A stretch of 64,000 nucleotides of DNA from Thiobacillus denitrificans ATCC 25259 (GTDB taxonomy: Bacteria; Pseudomonadota; Gammaproteobacteria; Burkholderiales; Thiobacillaceae). The first letter of the stretch is position 1. Each line of letters starts with the position of its first letter. Both the position numbers and the translations under genes were made by a program. Below the pieces are notes generated by a model. The model had not been told where the DNA came from, searched no databases, and worked only from the letters and a program-made list of their open reading frames with translations. The stretch covers positions 1,488,001 through 1,552,000 of the forward strand of contig NC_007404.1 of the NCBI RefSeq assembly GCF_000012745.1, given 5' to 3'. Below are positions 8,699-17,219 of the stretch, piece by piece.

Positions 8699-10669
8699 TC
8701 AGGCGACGCGCACAGCGGGCGCGGTGTCTTCCTCGTAGAACTTGACCTGATGGCGGCCCGCCGACTTGGCGCGGTACATCGCCTGATCGGCGCGGCGCAG
8801 GAGTTGGCCGGCGCTGACGTGGTGGCCGCAGAAGGTCGTGATGCCGATGCTCGGCGTGCTGTTGTGCAGGTGCGCGCCGAGCCGGTAGGGCTGCGACAGC
8901 TTGAGCAGAATCTTGTCACCGAGTTCGGCGGCTTCGGCCTTGGCCGCCTCGGCGGTATTGCCGAGATTGCCGATGACCACGACGAATTCATCGCCGCCGA
9001 GACGGGCGACGGTATCGCTTTCCCGGACGCTCGCAAGCAGGCGCGCCGCGACCTCGACGAGAACCTGGTCGCCGGCCGCGTGCCCGAGCGTATCGTTGAC
9101 GGTCTTGAAGTTGTCCATGTCGATGAACAGCAGCGCGCCGTGGCGACCGGCGCGGCCGCTCGCGGCAAGCTGCTGTTCGAGGCGGTCGAGGAGCAGACGC
9201 CGGTTGGGCAGTCCGGTCAGGGTGTCGTTGAACGCGAGGTCGCGGATCATGATCTCGGCGGCCTTGCGTTCGGTGATGTCGAGGACGACTCCGTCGAGCC
9301 ACTGCGCGCGTCCCGCGGCATCCGAGCTGACCTGACCGCGTTCGCTGACCCAACGCGTGAAGCCGTCGCGGGCCTTGATCCGGTACTCGACGTTGTAGGT
9401 GCTTCGCTTGGCGACGGCTTCGGCAACCGCCTCGGCGACCGCGGCCCGGTCGTCGGGATGGATCAGTTCCTGGTAGGACACGTCTCCAGAAAGGAAACGC
9501 TCCGACGCCTCGCCGGTCAGCGGCGCAATGCCGCTGCTCAGCCGTCTCAGCGGTGCGGGCGATCCGACCTCGCAGCGGAACACCGCGCCCGGGATGTTTT
9601 CGACGAGCGCCTTGTAGCTGTCGAGGCTTTGAGCGAGCTTGGCCGCTGAAATCCGCATCTTGCGCCGGTGGCGGGCATTCATGTAGAGCACGGAAAACAA
9701 CAGAAAGTCGAGCGCGACCCCGCCGACGAGGACCATCGTCGGCTGCATGATTCCTTCGAGCGACTCGTAGCGTTCGCTGCTGCGGAAGCGCGCGACCCAG
9801 ATGTTTCCACCGACCTCGAGCTTCATCTCGGTCATCAGCCGCGCGTCGCGCGTCGCGCCTTCGGTGGCGTAAAGCAGGTTCTCGGGCGATGCGCCGCCGT
9901 CGAACAATTCGATCTCGAGGATTTGGGTGGGGGTGTCAAACACCCCGTCGAGCAGATCGTAGGCGCGGAATGGACTGTATACGAAGCCGAGCAGGGCCGC
10001 GCGCCGGGCCGCTACAGTGTCGATCGGCTGGCCGCTGCGGTAAACAGGGAAGTAGATCAGAAAGCCGGGCTGCACGCCCGTGCGGGTTTCCTGCACGAGC
10101 GTGACCTTGCGCGACAACGCGGGCTGGCCGCTGTCGCGCGCGCGGTCCATCGCTTCGCGGCGCGTCGGCTCGGAATACATGTCGTAACCGAAGGCGCGCA
10201 GGTTGCGCCCGCTGAACGGCTCGATGTAGACGATGCTGCTCAGCATGGCGCGCTCGCCGGGCGGAACGATCGCGTAATCCGGAAACCCCTCCGCGCGGAC
10301 GGACTGCTCGTGCGCCGCCTTGGCTTCGGGCGGCACCATGAGCGCGAAACCGGTCGCCAGAATGCCTGGCAGCGAGCGCTCGAGGTCGAGCTCGTCGACA
10401 TAGGTCCGCCACTCGCTGCGGCTGGGCACGCCACCTGCCGCAAACAGTGCGGCCCCGCCACGCAGAACCTGCTCGTAGTCGTGGATGCGATTGGTCAGGA
10501 TGTTCCGCTGCTTTTCCGCGGCGCGCATGAAACGGTCCTGATCGTGGTGGGCACGCGCGGCGTCGAAATGCTGCCAGGTCGCGAACGTGAACAGCAGCGC
10601 AACGGCGAGCACGACCCACGCCAGCGCCTGATGGTCGAGAAGTCCCCCCCGGTGAACGTCGTGGGTCAT
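8699..10669 (-). CDS. CHASE-PAS-GGDEF diguanylate cyclase, membrane anchored
   Basis: A 656-residue sensor. A first transmembrane segment near residues 15-31 and a second near 300-322 enclose an extracytoplasmic CHASE-type domain (~70-250, including LPGILATGFALMVPPE). A PAS domain follows (~350-475, ending DGVVLDITERKAAE), then a GGDEF domain (~480-640) with NDTLTGLPNRR and an intact LGGDEF. RESD five residues before GGDEF is a product-inhibition I-site. No EAL domain is present. It should make cyclic di-GMP in response to an external ligand. It runs tail to tail with ggt, only three bases apart. Confidence 0.93.
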   Translation of the reverse strand: MTHDVHRGGLLDHQALAWVVLAVALLFTFATWQHFDAARAHHDQDRFMRAAEKQRNILTNRIHDYEQVLRGGAALFAAGGVPSRSEWRTYVDELDLERSLPGILATGFALMVPPEAKAAHEQSVRAEGFPDYAIVPPGERAMLSSIVYIEPFSGRNLRAFGYDMYSEPTRREAMDRARDSGQPALSRKVTLVQETRTGVQPGFLIYFPVYRSGQPIDTVAARRAALLGFVYSPFRAYDLLDGVFDTPTQILEIELFDGGASPENLLYATEGATRDARLMTEMKLEVGGNIWVARFRSSERYESLEGIMQPTMVLVGGVALDFLLFSVLYMNARHRRKMRISAAKLAQSLDSYKALVENIPGAVFRCEVGSPAPLRRLSSGIAPLTGEASERFLSGDVSYQELIHPDDRAAVAEAVAEAVAKRSTYNVEYRIKARDGFTRWVSERGQVSSDAAGRAQWLDGVVLDITERKAAEIMIRDLAFNDTLTGLPNRRLLLDRLEQQLAASGRAGRHGALLFIDMDNFKTVNDTLGHAAGDQVLVEVAARLLASVRESDTVARLGGDEFVVVIGNLGNTAEAAKAEAAELGDKILLKLSQPYRLGAHLHNSTPSIGITTFCGHHVSAGQLLRRADQAMYRAKSAGRHQVKFYEEDTAPAVRVA

Positions 10670-10816
10670 GGCTGCGCGCCCAGCGCAGCCGCGATGCGAA
10701 GCAGAAAACCCGCTTGGGCATGCACGTCGCTCGTATCGGGCCGGCGCGTACGGGGCAGAGCAGCCGGTGACGGAAGTGCGTGGCCGCTGCTCATCGTGGG
10801 TTTACTGGTCATTCTT

Positions 10817-10837
10817 ATGCCCCTAATGACGGGGCAT
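10817..10837. repeat. Short inverted repeat upstream of the diguanylate cyclase
   Basis: ATGCCCC (10817-10823) and GGGGCAT (10831-10837) are exact reverse complements around a seven-base spacer. No T-run follows on either strand, so it does not look like a terminator. It lies ~150 bases upstream of the leftward diguanylate cyclase gene and overlaps a possible TATGAT -10 hexamer on that strand, so it may be an operator. The 386-base gap 10670-11055 holds no convincing gene. Confidence 0.35.
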
Positions 10838-10885
10838 CATACGTCCCGTCTTTCACGTTTACTGTAGGCAGATTCTGATAACCCG

Positions 10886-10918
10886 AACAACAAAACGTTC
10901 GAGTTGCAACGTCGAACG
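10886..10918 (-). terminator. Probable terminator of the leftward efflux operon
   Basis: CGTTCGA (10896-10902) and TCGAACG (10912-10918) form a seven-pair stem. The spacer contains the self-complementary GTTGCAAC. Read leftwards, the stem is followed by TTTTGTTGTT. It lies ~138 bases beyond the stop of the ABC permease gene and fits transcription ending there. The stem is less GC-rich than most in this genome. Confidence 0.5.
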
Positions 10919-11055
10919 GCGAGCAGCGTATGTGGAGTCCTGGCCCGGCGTCGCCGGCCCGCCTGAACACTCAAACGGATTGCAAAGAATACCGTTCCAA
11001 CGCCATGTTTCCAAAGAAATTCCAATCGGCATCGGACTTCCCGCAAGTGGCGGGG

Positions 11056-12258
11056 CTATTCGTGGCGCAAGGCGTCGATCGGATTGAGGCCCGCGGCACG
11101 CCGTGCCGGGAAGTAGCCGAAGACCACACCGATCGCGGCCGAAAAGAAAAACGACAACAGGTTGATGGCGGGATCGAACAGGTAGAGGATGCCCATCATG
11201 CCGGCGAGAAAGATCGAGGTGGCCGTCGCGATCGCGATGCCGACGAGTCCGCCGAGGCTCGCCAGCACCACGGCTTCGATCAGGAATTGCAGCAGGACTT
11301 CGCGTTCGAGCGCGCCGATGGCGAGGCGGATGCCGATTTCGCGCGTGCGCTCGGTGACCGACACGAGCATGATGTTCATGATGCCGATGCCGCCGACGAG
11401 CAGACTCACCGCGGCGACGGCGCCGAGCAGCATGGTCAGCACCCGCGTCGTGCCGGTCAGGGTTTCGGCGATCTGGCGCGTGTCCATCACGCGAAAATCG
11501 TCCTCCTCGTTGTCGGCGATGCCGCGCCGTTCGCGCAGCAGCAGCGTGAGTTGGTCCTTGGCAACATCGATCGACGCACCGGCGCGGACCGAGACGCTCA
11601 GGCGATTGACGTCCTGGCTGCCCGCGAGGCGGCGCTGGACCGTGCGCAGCGGCATCACGATCGTGTCGTCCTGATCCGAGCCCATCGCCGACTGGCCCTT
11701 GGGCTTCAGAAGGCCGATGACTTCGCAGGAAAACTGCTTGATGCGGATGTCGCTGCCGACCGGGTTCTGCCCGCCGAAAAGCTTTTCGCGCACCGACTCG
11801 CCGATCACGCAGACGGCCTTGCCGGCGCGTTCCTCGGCGTCGTTGAAGCTGCGGCCCGCTGCGATTTCCCAGTTTCCCGCGGCGAAATAATCGTTGTTGG
11901 AGCCGGTGACGACCGTCGACCAGTTCCGCACCTGGTACACCGCGGTCACGCTCATGCTGACGACCGGTGCGACCGCCTCGGCCGCCGAGATCTGGTTGCG
12001 GATCGCCTCGGCGTCGGCGAGCTTGAAATTGGGTGCAGCTTCGGCTCCGGGGCCGTAGCGCTGCCCCGGCCGAACCATCAGCAGATTGCTGCCCATGCTC
12101 GAAATCTGGTCCGATACCGAACGCGTCGCGCCGTTGCCGAGGGTCACCATGATGACGACGGCGGCGACCCCGATCACGATGCCGAGCACGGTCAGGAACG
12201 AGCGCATCAGGTTGCGCCGGATCGCGCGCAGGGCCAGCAGCAGCGTGTTCCAGAGCAT
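11056..12258 (-). CDS. MacB-type ABC transporter permease
   Basis: A 400-residue inner-membrane protein with one N-terminal transmembrane helix (RSFLTVLGIVIGVAAVVIMV), a ~220-residue periplasmic domain, and three C-terminal helices. This is the MacB/FtsX layout. Conserved VSVTERTREIGIRLAIGA and the terminal PARRAAGLNPIDALRHE are present. Unlike true MacB, the ATPase is on a separate gene, which abuts this one (overlap at 12258). With the MacA-like adaptor and the outer-membrane factor upstream it would form a tripartite efflux or lipoprotein/peptide export pump. Last gene of the leftward operon. Confidence 0.92.
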   Translation of the reverse strand: MLWNTLLLALRAIRRNLMRSFLTVLGIVIGVAAVVIMVTLGNGATRSVSDQISSMGSNLLMVRPGQRYGPGAEAAPNFKLADAEAIRNQISAAEAVAPVVSMSVTAVYQVRNWSTVVTGSNNDYFAAGNWEIAAGRSFNDAEERAGKAVCVIGESVREKLFGGQNPVGSDIRIKQFSCEVIGLLKPKGQSAMGSDQDDTIVMPLRTVQRRLAGSQDVNRLSVSVRAGASIDVAKDQLTLLLRERRGIADNEEDDFRVMDTRQIAETLTGTTRVLTMLLGAVAAVSLLVGGIGIMNIMLVSVTERTREIGIRLAIGALEREVLLQFLIEAVVLASLGGLVGIAIATATSIFLAGMMGILYLFDPAINLLSFFFSAAIGVVFGYFPARRAAGLNPIDALRHE

Positions 12259-12959
12259 CAGGCGTCCCCGTGCCCGCTGCCGTCGCTGGCCACACGGCCG
12301 TCGACGAAACGGATCGCGCGGCGCGCGTACGCTGCCATCTCCGGCTCGTGCGTCACCATCAATACCGTGATCGCCTGGTCGCGATTGAGCGCGCTGATCA
12401 GGTCCATGATTTCCTTGCTCGTCTGCGTGTCGAGGTTGCCGGTGGGTTCGTCGGCGAGCAACACCTCGGGCGCGGTGACGATCGCGCGCGCGATCGCCAC
12501 ACGCTGCTGCTGGCCGCCCGACAGTTCGGCCGGCGTATGGTGCTCCCAGCCCTCGAGGCCGACCTGGGCAAGCGCGGCGCGGGCTGCGGCGTGGCGCCGG
12601 GCGGCGGGCTCGCCGCGGTAGATCAGCGGCAGTTCGACATTCTCGAGCGCGGTCGTGCGCGCGAGCAGATTGAAGCCCTGGAAGACGAAGCCGAGGTAGT
12701 TGCGGCGCAAGAGCGCGCGCTGGTTGCGCGTCATACGCTCGACGTGCACGCCCTCGAAGAGGTAGCTGCCCGCGGTCGGCGTATCGAGGCAGCCGAGGAT
12801 GTTCATCACGGTCGACTTGCCCGAGCCGCTCGGGCCCATGATCGCGACGAACTCCCCGGCGTCGATCGTCAGATCGATTCCCTTGAGCGCCTCGAACGCG
12901 GCGGGCCCGTGGCCGTAGGTCTTGGTGACGCCGGCAAGCCGGATCAGCGCGTCGTTCAT
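12258..12959 (-). CDS. ABC transporter ATP-binding protein (MacB/LolD type)
   Basis: A 233-residue nucleotide-binding subunit. It carries the Walker A motif GPSGSGKST near residue 42, a Q-loop in GFVFQGFNLL, the signature LSGGQQQRVAIARA, Walker B VLLADEPTGNLD, and the H-loop in MVTHEPEMA. LSGGQQQRVAIARAI and EPTGNLD are typical of the MacB/LolD group. The gene overlaps its permease by one base at the left end and the adaptor gene by four bases at the right end, so the three are translationally coupled. Confidence 0.96.
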   Translation of the reverse strand: MNDALIRLAGVTKTYGHGPAAFEALKGIDLTIDAGEFVAIMGPSGSGKSTVMNILGCLDTPTAGSYLFEGVHVERMTRNQRALLRRNYLGFVFQGFNLLARTTALENVELPLIYRGEPAARRHAAARAALAQVGLEGWEHHTPAELSGGQQQRVAIARAIVTAPEVLLADEPTGNLDTQTSKEIMDLISALNRDQAITVLMVTHEPEMAAYARRAIRFVDGRVASDGSGHGDA

Positions 12960-14248
12960 CGCGCCGCGCTTTCGGCCTCGGTAATGACTTCCATGCCGGG
13001 CTTGAGGTCGCCGCCCGTGACTTCGGTCACGCGGCCGTCGGTCGCGCCGACCTTGACGGCGATTTCAGCCGGCCGGCCGTCGCGCAGGACCCATACGCGC
13101 TGCGTACTGCCCGCGGGCGTCTCCTTCTGCTTCGGCGTCTGCCGTGGCAGGCGCGGCATCAGCAGGCCTGTCACGCCCCGGCTCTGGCCTTCCTCGGCGG
13201 GGCCCGCCTGCGGCGGCGTGAAACGCAGCGCGGCGTTCGGCACGAGCAAGACGTCGGCCCGCCGCAGCGTCGTGATCTCGGCCGTCCCGGTCATGCCGGG
13301 GCGCAGGCTCAGATCGTCGTTGTCGACCTCGAGCACGGTCAGGTAGGAGACGACGCCCTCCTTCACCTGCGAGCCGTAGCCGACGCGGGTGATGACCGCG
13401 TCGTATAGCCGTCCCGGCCAGGCGTCGACGGTGAAGGTCGCTTTCTGGCCGATCTCGACCTGACCGACGTCGGCCTCGTCGACGTCGACCTGCAGTTCCA
13501 TCCGCGCGAGATCCTCGGCGAGCGTGAACAGCACCGGCGCCTGGAAAGACGCCGCGACGGTCTGGCCCGGCTCGACCTTGCGTGCGAGCACGACGCCGTC
13601 GATCGGCGAGCGGATGCTCGCCTTGGCGAGGTTGGTCTCGTCCGACTGCAGCGTCGCGCGCGCCTGCACGACCGCCGCCCGCGCGCTCGCCTCGTTCGCT
13701 TCGGCGCGCTTGAGGTTGGCCTCGGCCGTGTCCATCTCGCTCTTCGATGGCACCTTGCCGCCCGAGAGCTCGGCGACCTGCTGGTAGCGCGCGCGAGTCG
13801 CGCGTGCTTCGGCGACGGTCGCCCGGGCCTGCAGCACCTGTGCCTCCGCCGCGGCGAGGTTGGCCCGCGACCGCGTCACCGTGTCGCGCAGCTTGGAAAC
13901 GTCGAGCCGCGCCAGCACCTGGCCTCGCTTCACCCGGTCGTTCTCGTCGACGAGCACGCGTTCGACGATGCCCGACAGCTCGCTGCCGACCTCGACCTGG
14001 TTGGTCGGCTGCAGATTGCCCGTCGCGGACACCCTGACGACGAGCTCGCCACGGGTTACCGGCGCGGTCTTGTAGCGCGCGGCGTCTTCATCGTCGTCGA
14101 GCCCGAGAAGCAGCCACGCGCCCACGGCGATCACGAGCAAGATCAGCGCCGCGCCGATGAGCCGGCGCGTCCAGGGAGTCGAGCGCGCGTCGACGAGCGC
14201 CTTCACGGCGGTGCTGCGCTCGCCCGGCGCGGTGTTGGGGTGGGTCAT
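12956..14248 (-). CDS. MacA-like periplasmic adaptor (membrane fusion protein)
   Basis: A ~430-residue adaptor with one N-terminal transmembrane helix (LIGAALILLVIAVGAWLLL). A split biotinyl-lipoyl domain follows (VSATGNLQPTNQVEVGSELS), then a long alpha-helical hairpin (~residues 105-205) and a beta-barrel region (SIRSPIDGVVLARKVEPG). It would join the inner-membrane ABC subunits to an outer-membrane channel. Start chosen at 14248 because this ATG overlaps the stop of the upstream outer-membrane factor gene (ATGA). The hairpin length fits MacA/HlyD-like proteins of tripartite pumps. Confidence 0.92.
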   Translation of the reverse strand: MTHPNTAPGERSTAVKALVDARSTPWTRRLIGAALILLVIAVGAWLLLGLDDDEDAARYKTAPVTRGELVVRVSATGNLQPTNQVEVGSELSGIVERVLVDENDRVKRGQVLARLDVSKLRDTVTRSRANLAAAEAQVLQARATVAEARATRARYQQVAELSGGKVPSKSEMDTAEANLKRAEANEASARAAVVQARATLQSDETNLAKASIRSPIDGVVLARKVEPGQTVAASFQAPVLFTLAEDLARMELQVDVDEADVGQVEIGQKATFTVDAWPGRLYDAVITRVGYGSQVKEGVVSYLTVLEVDNDDLSLRPGMTGTAEITTLRRADVLLVPNAALRFTPPQAGPAEEGQSRGVTGLLMPRLPRQTPKQKETPAGSTQRVWVLRDGRPAEIAVKVGATDGRVTEVTGGDLKPGMEVITEAESAAR

Positions 14249-15687
14249 GCGGGGCCCTCTTGCGAAGCGGATGCGGCCGGCGACCATCCGCCGCCGAGTG
14301 CCTTGTATAGCCGGATCAGCGCCAGAACGCCGTCCGCGCGGGTGCTCGCGAGGCTGTCTTCGAGCGCGAGCACGCTGCGTTCCGTGTCGAGCACCGACTG
14401 GAAATCGATCAGTCCGGTGCTGTAGCGCTGCCGCGCGAAATCCGCCGCGTTGCGCGCCGCGGCCGCGCCCTTGGCCAGCGCCTCGCTGCGTTCGCGGTTG
14501 CGCGCGAGCGCGACCAGCGCGCTTTCGACCTCCTGCAACGCCGTCAGCACCGTGCGCTCGTACGCGACCCGCGCCTGTTCCCGCACGGCGTCCTGAACGT
14601 CGACCTGCGCGCGCAAGCGCCCGGCGTCGAAGATCGGCGCGGTAATCCCGGCGAGCAGCGAACGCGTCGCGCCGCTGTCGCTCAGCCCGCCGAGCGTCAG
14701 CGCCTCGAGGCCGATCGAGCCCGAAAGACTGAACGACGGAAAGCGTGCCGCCTGGGCGACGCCGACGCGCGCGGTTTCTGCCGCCAGCATCCGCTCGGCG
14801 GCGCGCACGTCGGGTCGCTGGCGCAGCGTGTCGGCAGGGATGCCGACGGCGACCTCCGCGGGAAGCGCCGGCAGTTCGCCGCCTGTTGCGAGGCGCGGCG
14901 TGAGCGTGCCGGGCGGCACGCCGAGCAGCAGATCGAGCCGGTACGCCGCCTCGGCGAGACTCGTTTCGAGGCTCGGAATCTGCGCCCGCGTCTGCTCAAG
15001 GTTGGCGCGCGCCTGCTCCGAATCCTGGCTGCTGACGAGCCCCGCCTGCGCGCGCCAGTCGGTCAACTGCAGCGTTTCGGTCTGGCTCGCGAGATTGGCG
15101 CGCGCGATGCCGAGGCGGATCTGCAACACGCGCACTTCGACGTAGGTCAGCGCCACCTCGGCGGCGAGCGAGACGCGCGCGTTCGCAAGCTCGGCCTGCG
15201 ACGATTCATGGTCGGCACCTGCCGCCTCGACGCTGCGGCGCACGCGGCCGAAGACATCGAGTTCCCACGAGGCATCGAAGCCGACGCTGTAGAGATCCTG
15301 CATCGAGCCGCTGCCGACCTGCGCGTTCGAGTCGCTGTGGCGGGCGCTGCCCGATGCGTTCACGCTCGGAAAGCGGTCGGCCCCGGCGACGGCGCGGCGT
15401 GCGCGCGCAGCACGCAGGCGCGCCTCTGCACTGCGGACATCGGGCCCGGTGCGCAACGCCTCGTCGACCAGCGTGACAAGGAGCGGATCGCCGAGGCTGC
15501 GCCACCACTGACCGAGATCGGATTGCCGGGCGACGTATCCCGCGTGCGGCTGCGCGTCGGGTGTCGCCCAGTGCGCGGGAAGCGAAGGCTCGGGCGCGAC
15601 GTGACCGGGGCCGACCGTGACGCAGCCCGTGAGCGCCAGCACGACGAACGCGAACAGCGCGGGCGCGACGAAAGACCGCGTCTTCAT
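14245..15687 (-). CDS. Outer-membrane efflux lipoprotein (NodT/OprM family), MacAB-associated
   Basis: A 480-residue TolC-type channel protein. The signal peptide ends in a lipobox (VLALTGC), so it should be a lipoprotein. Two OEP repeats follow, with WELDVFGRVRRSVEAA in the first and SGATRSLLAGITAPIFDAGRLRA in the second. It would form the outer-membrane exit duct for the adaptor and ABC pump genes immediately downstream, with which it overlaps. Start at 15687 is the ATG directly before the signal peptide; an upstream in-frame start would lie in the intergenic region. It is a distant paralogue of the next gene to the right. Confidence 0.94.
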   Translation of the reverse strand: MKTRSFVAPALFAFVVLALTGCVTVGPGHVAPEPSLPAHWATPDAQPHAGYVARQSDLGQWWRSLGDPLLVTLVDEALRTGPDVRSAEARLRAARARRAVAGADRFPSVNASGSARHSDSNAQVGSGSMQDLYSVGFDASWELDVFGRVRRSVEAAGADHESSQAELANARVSLAAEVALTYVEVRVLQIRLGIARANLASQTETLQLTDWRAQAGLVSSQDSEQARANLEQTRAQIPSLETSLAEAAYRLDLLLGVPPGTLTPRLATGGELPALPAEVAVGIPADTLRQRPDVRAAERMLAAETARVGVAQAARFPSFSLSGSIGLEALTLGGLSDSGATRSLLAGITAPIFDAGRLRAQVDVQDAVREQARVAYERTVLTALQEVESALVALARNRERSEALAKGAAAARNAADFARQRYSTGLIDFQSVLDTERSVLALEDSLASTRADGVLALIRLYKALGGGWSPAASASQEGPA

Positions 15688-15768
15688 CGTCTCGCGGCGT
15701 CGGCCGTCGGTGCGAAATGGCTGCTTATTCAAGGAGCTGCCCGATGGTTCGAAAGTAAGCCTCGAAAT

Positions 15769-15797
15769 TGTATAGCGTCTGCGCGGCTGCCCTTCAC
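15769..15797 (-). promoter_or_regulatory. Possible internal promoter for the ABC efflux genes
   Basis: In the 122-base gap between the two outer-membrane factor genes, the leftward strand reads GTGAAG (15797-15792), 17 bases, then TATACA (15774-15769). The -10 match is good and the -35 weak (three of six). It would allow the outer-membrane factor-adaptor-ABC block to be transcribed apart from the RND block. Confidence 0.3.
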
Positions 15798-15809
15798 GAC
15801 CGCGCACTG

Positions 15810-17219
15810 TCAGCGCCAGCCTCCGCCGAGCGTGCGATAGAGCGTCACGCGATTGGTCGCGTCGACGAGCCGCTCGGCGATCAGCGCCTGCTCGGCCGCA
15901 TAGAGGCTGCGCTGCGCGTCGAGCAGACCGAGGTAGCTGTCGACGCCGCTCTTGTAGCGCGCCTCGGACAGGCCGAAGCCCGCGCGCGTCGCCTCGACCT
16001 GCTTTTGCCGCGCGTCGAGACGCTCGCTGAGCGTCGCGCGCTCGGCGAGCGCGTCGGCGACTTCGCGAAAGGCGGCCTGAATCGCGCGTTCATACTGCGC
16101 GACGTTGATGTCGCGCTGGACCTCGGCGACGTCGAGACTCGCGCGCAGGCGCCCGGCCTCGAAAATCGGGATGCGGATCTGCGGGATGAAGCGCCAGGTG
16201 CCCGACCCGCTTTCGAACAGGCCGTCGAGCGTGCTGCTTGCCGTGCCGGCCTCCGCGGTCAGACTGATGCTCGGGAAGAACGCCGCCCGCGCGGCGCCGA
16301 TGCTCGCGTTCGCCGCCCGCAGCGCACGTTCGGCCTGCAGGATGTCCGGCCGGCGGGCCAGCACCTCCGACGGCACGCCGGCCGGCAGCTCGGCGACCGC
16401 GCTAACACCGTCCGGCAGCCGCGCCGGTTGCAGCGTGTCGGGAACCGGCGCGCCGACGAGCAGCGCGAGCAGGTTCGCGTCCTGCGCGACGAAGGCGCTG
16501 AACTGCGCCACGTCCGCACGCGCCGTCTGCAGCAGCGTCTGCGACTGGTTGAGGTCGAGCGCCGAGACCGCGCCGGCCTCGAAGCTGCGGCGCGTGAGAT
16601 CGTGCGACTTCTGCCGGGTTTCGTAGGTGTTGCGCGCGAGCGCGAGGCGTTCGCGGTCGAAACCGAGCAACAGCCAGGTGTTGGCGACTTCGGCGACGAG
16701 GCTGATCTGGGCGCTGCGGCGCGCTTCCTCGGTGCCGAGGTAGCGTTCGAGCGCCTCGGCGTTGAGGCTGCGGATGCGCCCGAAGAAATCGAGCTCGTAA
16801 GCCGAAAAACCAATCGTCGCGCTGTACTGGCGCACCACCGTGGCGTCGCCGGTCGTGCTGAGCGTGCGCGGCAAGCGTTGCGCGACTTCGCTGCCGTCGG
16901 CACTGACTGCGGGAAACAGATCGGCGCGCTGGATCCGGTACTGCGCACGGGCGCGCTCGATGTTGAGCGCCGCGACGCGCAGGTCGCGGTTGTTGGCGAG
17001 CGCGAGTGCGATCACCTCGCGCAGGTGCGGGTCGGCGAAGTAGTCGCGCCAAGCGATCGCGTCCGCAGGCGGTGCGTCGGCGGTCGCCGGGCTCGCCAGC
17101 GCAGAACCGGGGAAGGCGTCCGGGACGGGCGCGGCGGGCCGCTCGTAGCGCGGCATCATGCTGCACGCGCTCAAGAACGCTGCGGCGAGCGTCACGCTCA
17201 GGCTGGGAAGGCGGGACAT
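15810..17219 (-). CDS. Outer-membrane efflux lipoprotein (OprM/AdeK family), RND-associated
   Basis: A 469-residue TolC-type channel with a lipoprotein signal (AAAFLSACSMMPRYERPAAP). DYFADPHLREVIALALANNRDLR and YELDFFGRIRSLN are hallmarks of the OprM group, and FIPQIRIPIFEAGRLRASL marks the second repeat. Its start codon shares one base with the stop of the RND pump gene, so it is translationally coupled and most likely the dedicated exit duct of that pump. The protein ends TLGGGWR, a common C-terminus in this family. Confidence 0.95.
   Translation of the reverse strand: MSRLPSLSVTLAAAFLSACSMMPRYERPAAPVPDAFPGSALASPATADAPPADAIAWRDYFADPHLREVIALALANNRDLRVAALNIERARAQYRIQRADLFPAVSADGSEVAQRLPRTLSTTGDATVVRQYSATIGFSAYELDFFGRIRSLNAEALERYLGTEEARRSAQISLVAEVANTWLLLGFDRERLALARNTYETRQKSHDLTRRSFEAGAVSALDLNQSQTLLQTARADVAQFSAFVAQDANLLALLVGAPVPDTLQPARLPDGVSAVAELPAGVPSEVLARRPDILQAERALRAANASIGAARAAFFPSISLTAEAGTASSTLDGLFESGSGTWRFIPQIRIPIFEAGRLRASLDVAEVQRDINVAQYERAIQAAFREVADALAERATLSERLDARQKQVEATRAGFGLSEARYKSGVDSYLGLLDAQRSLYAAEQALIAERLVDATNRVTLYRTLGGGWR

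Noticed and set aside
8680-8712. Hairpin between the ggt and diguanylate cyclase stops
   Set aside because: Only five uninterrupted base pairs and no T-run on either strand.
10837-11046. Possible small leftward gene between the efflux operon and the diguanylate cyclase
   Set aside because: No ribosome site, and the frame runs through the probable terminator at 10886-10918.
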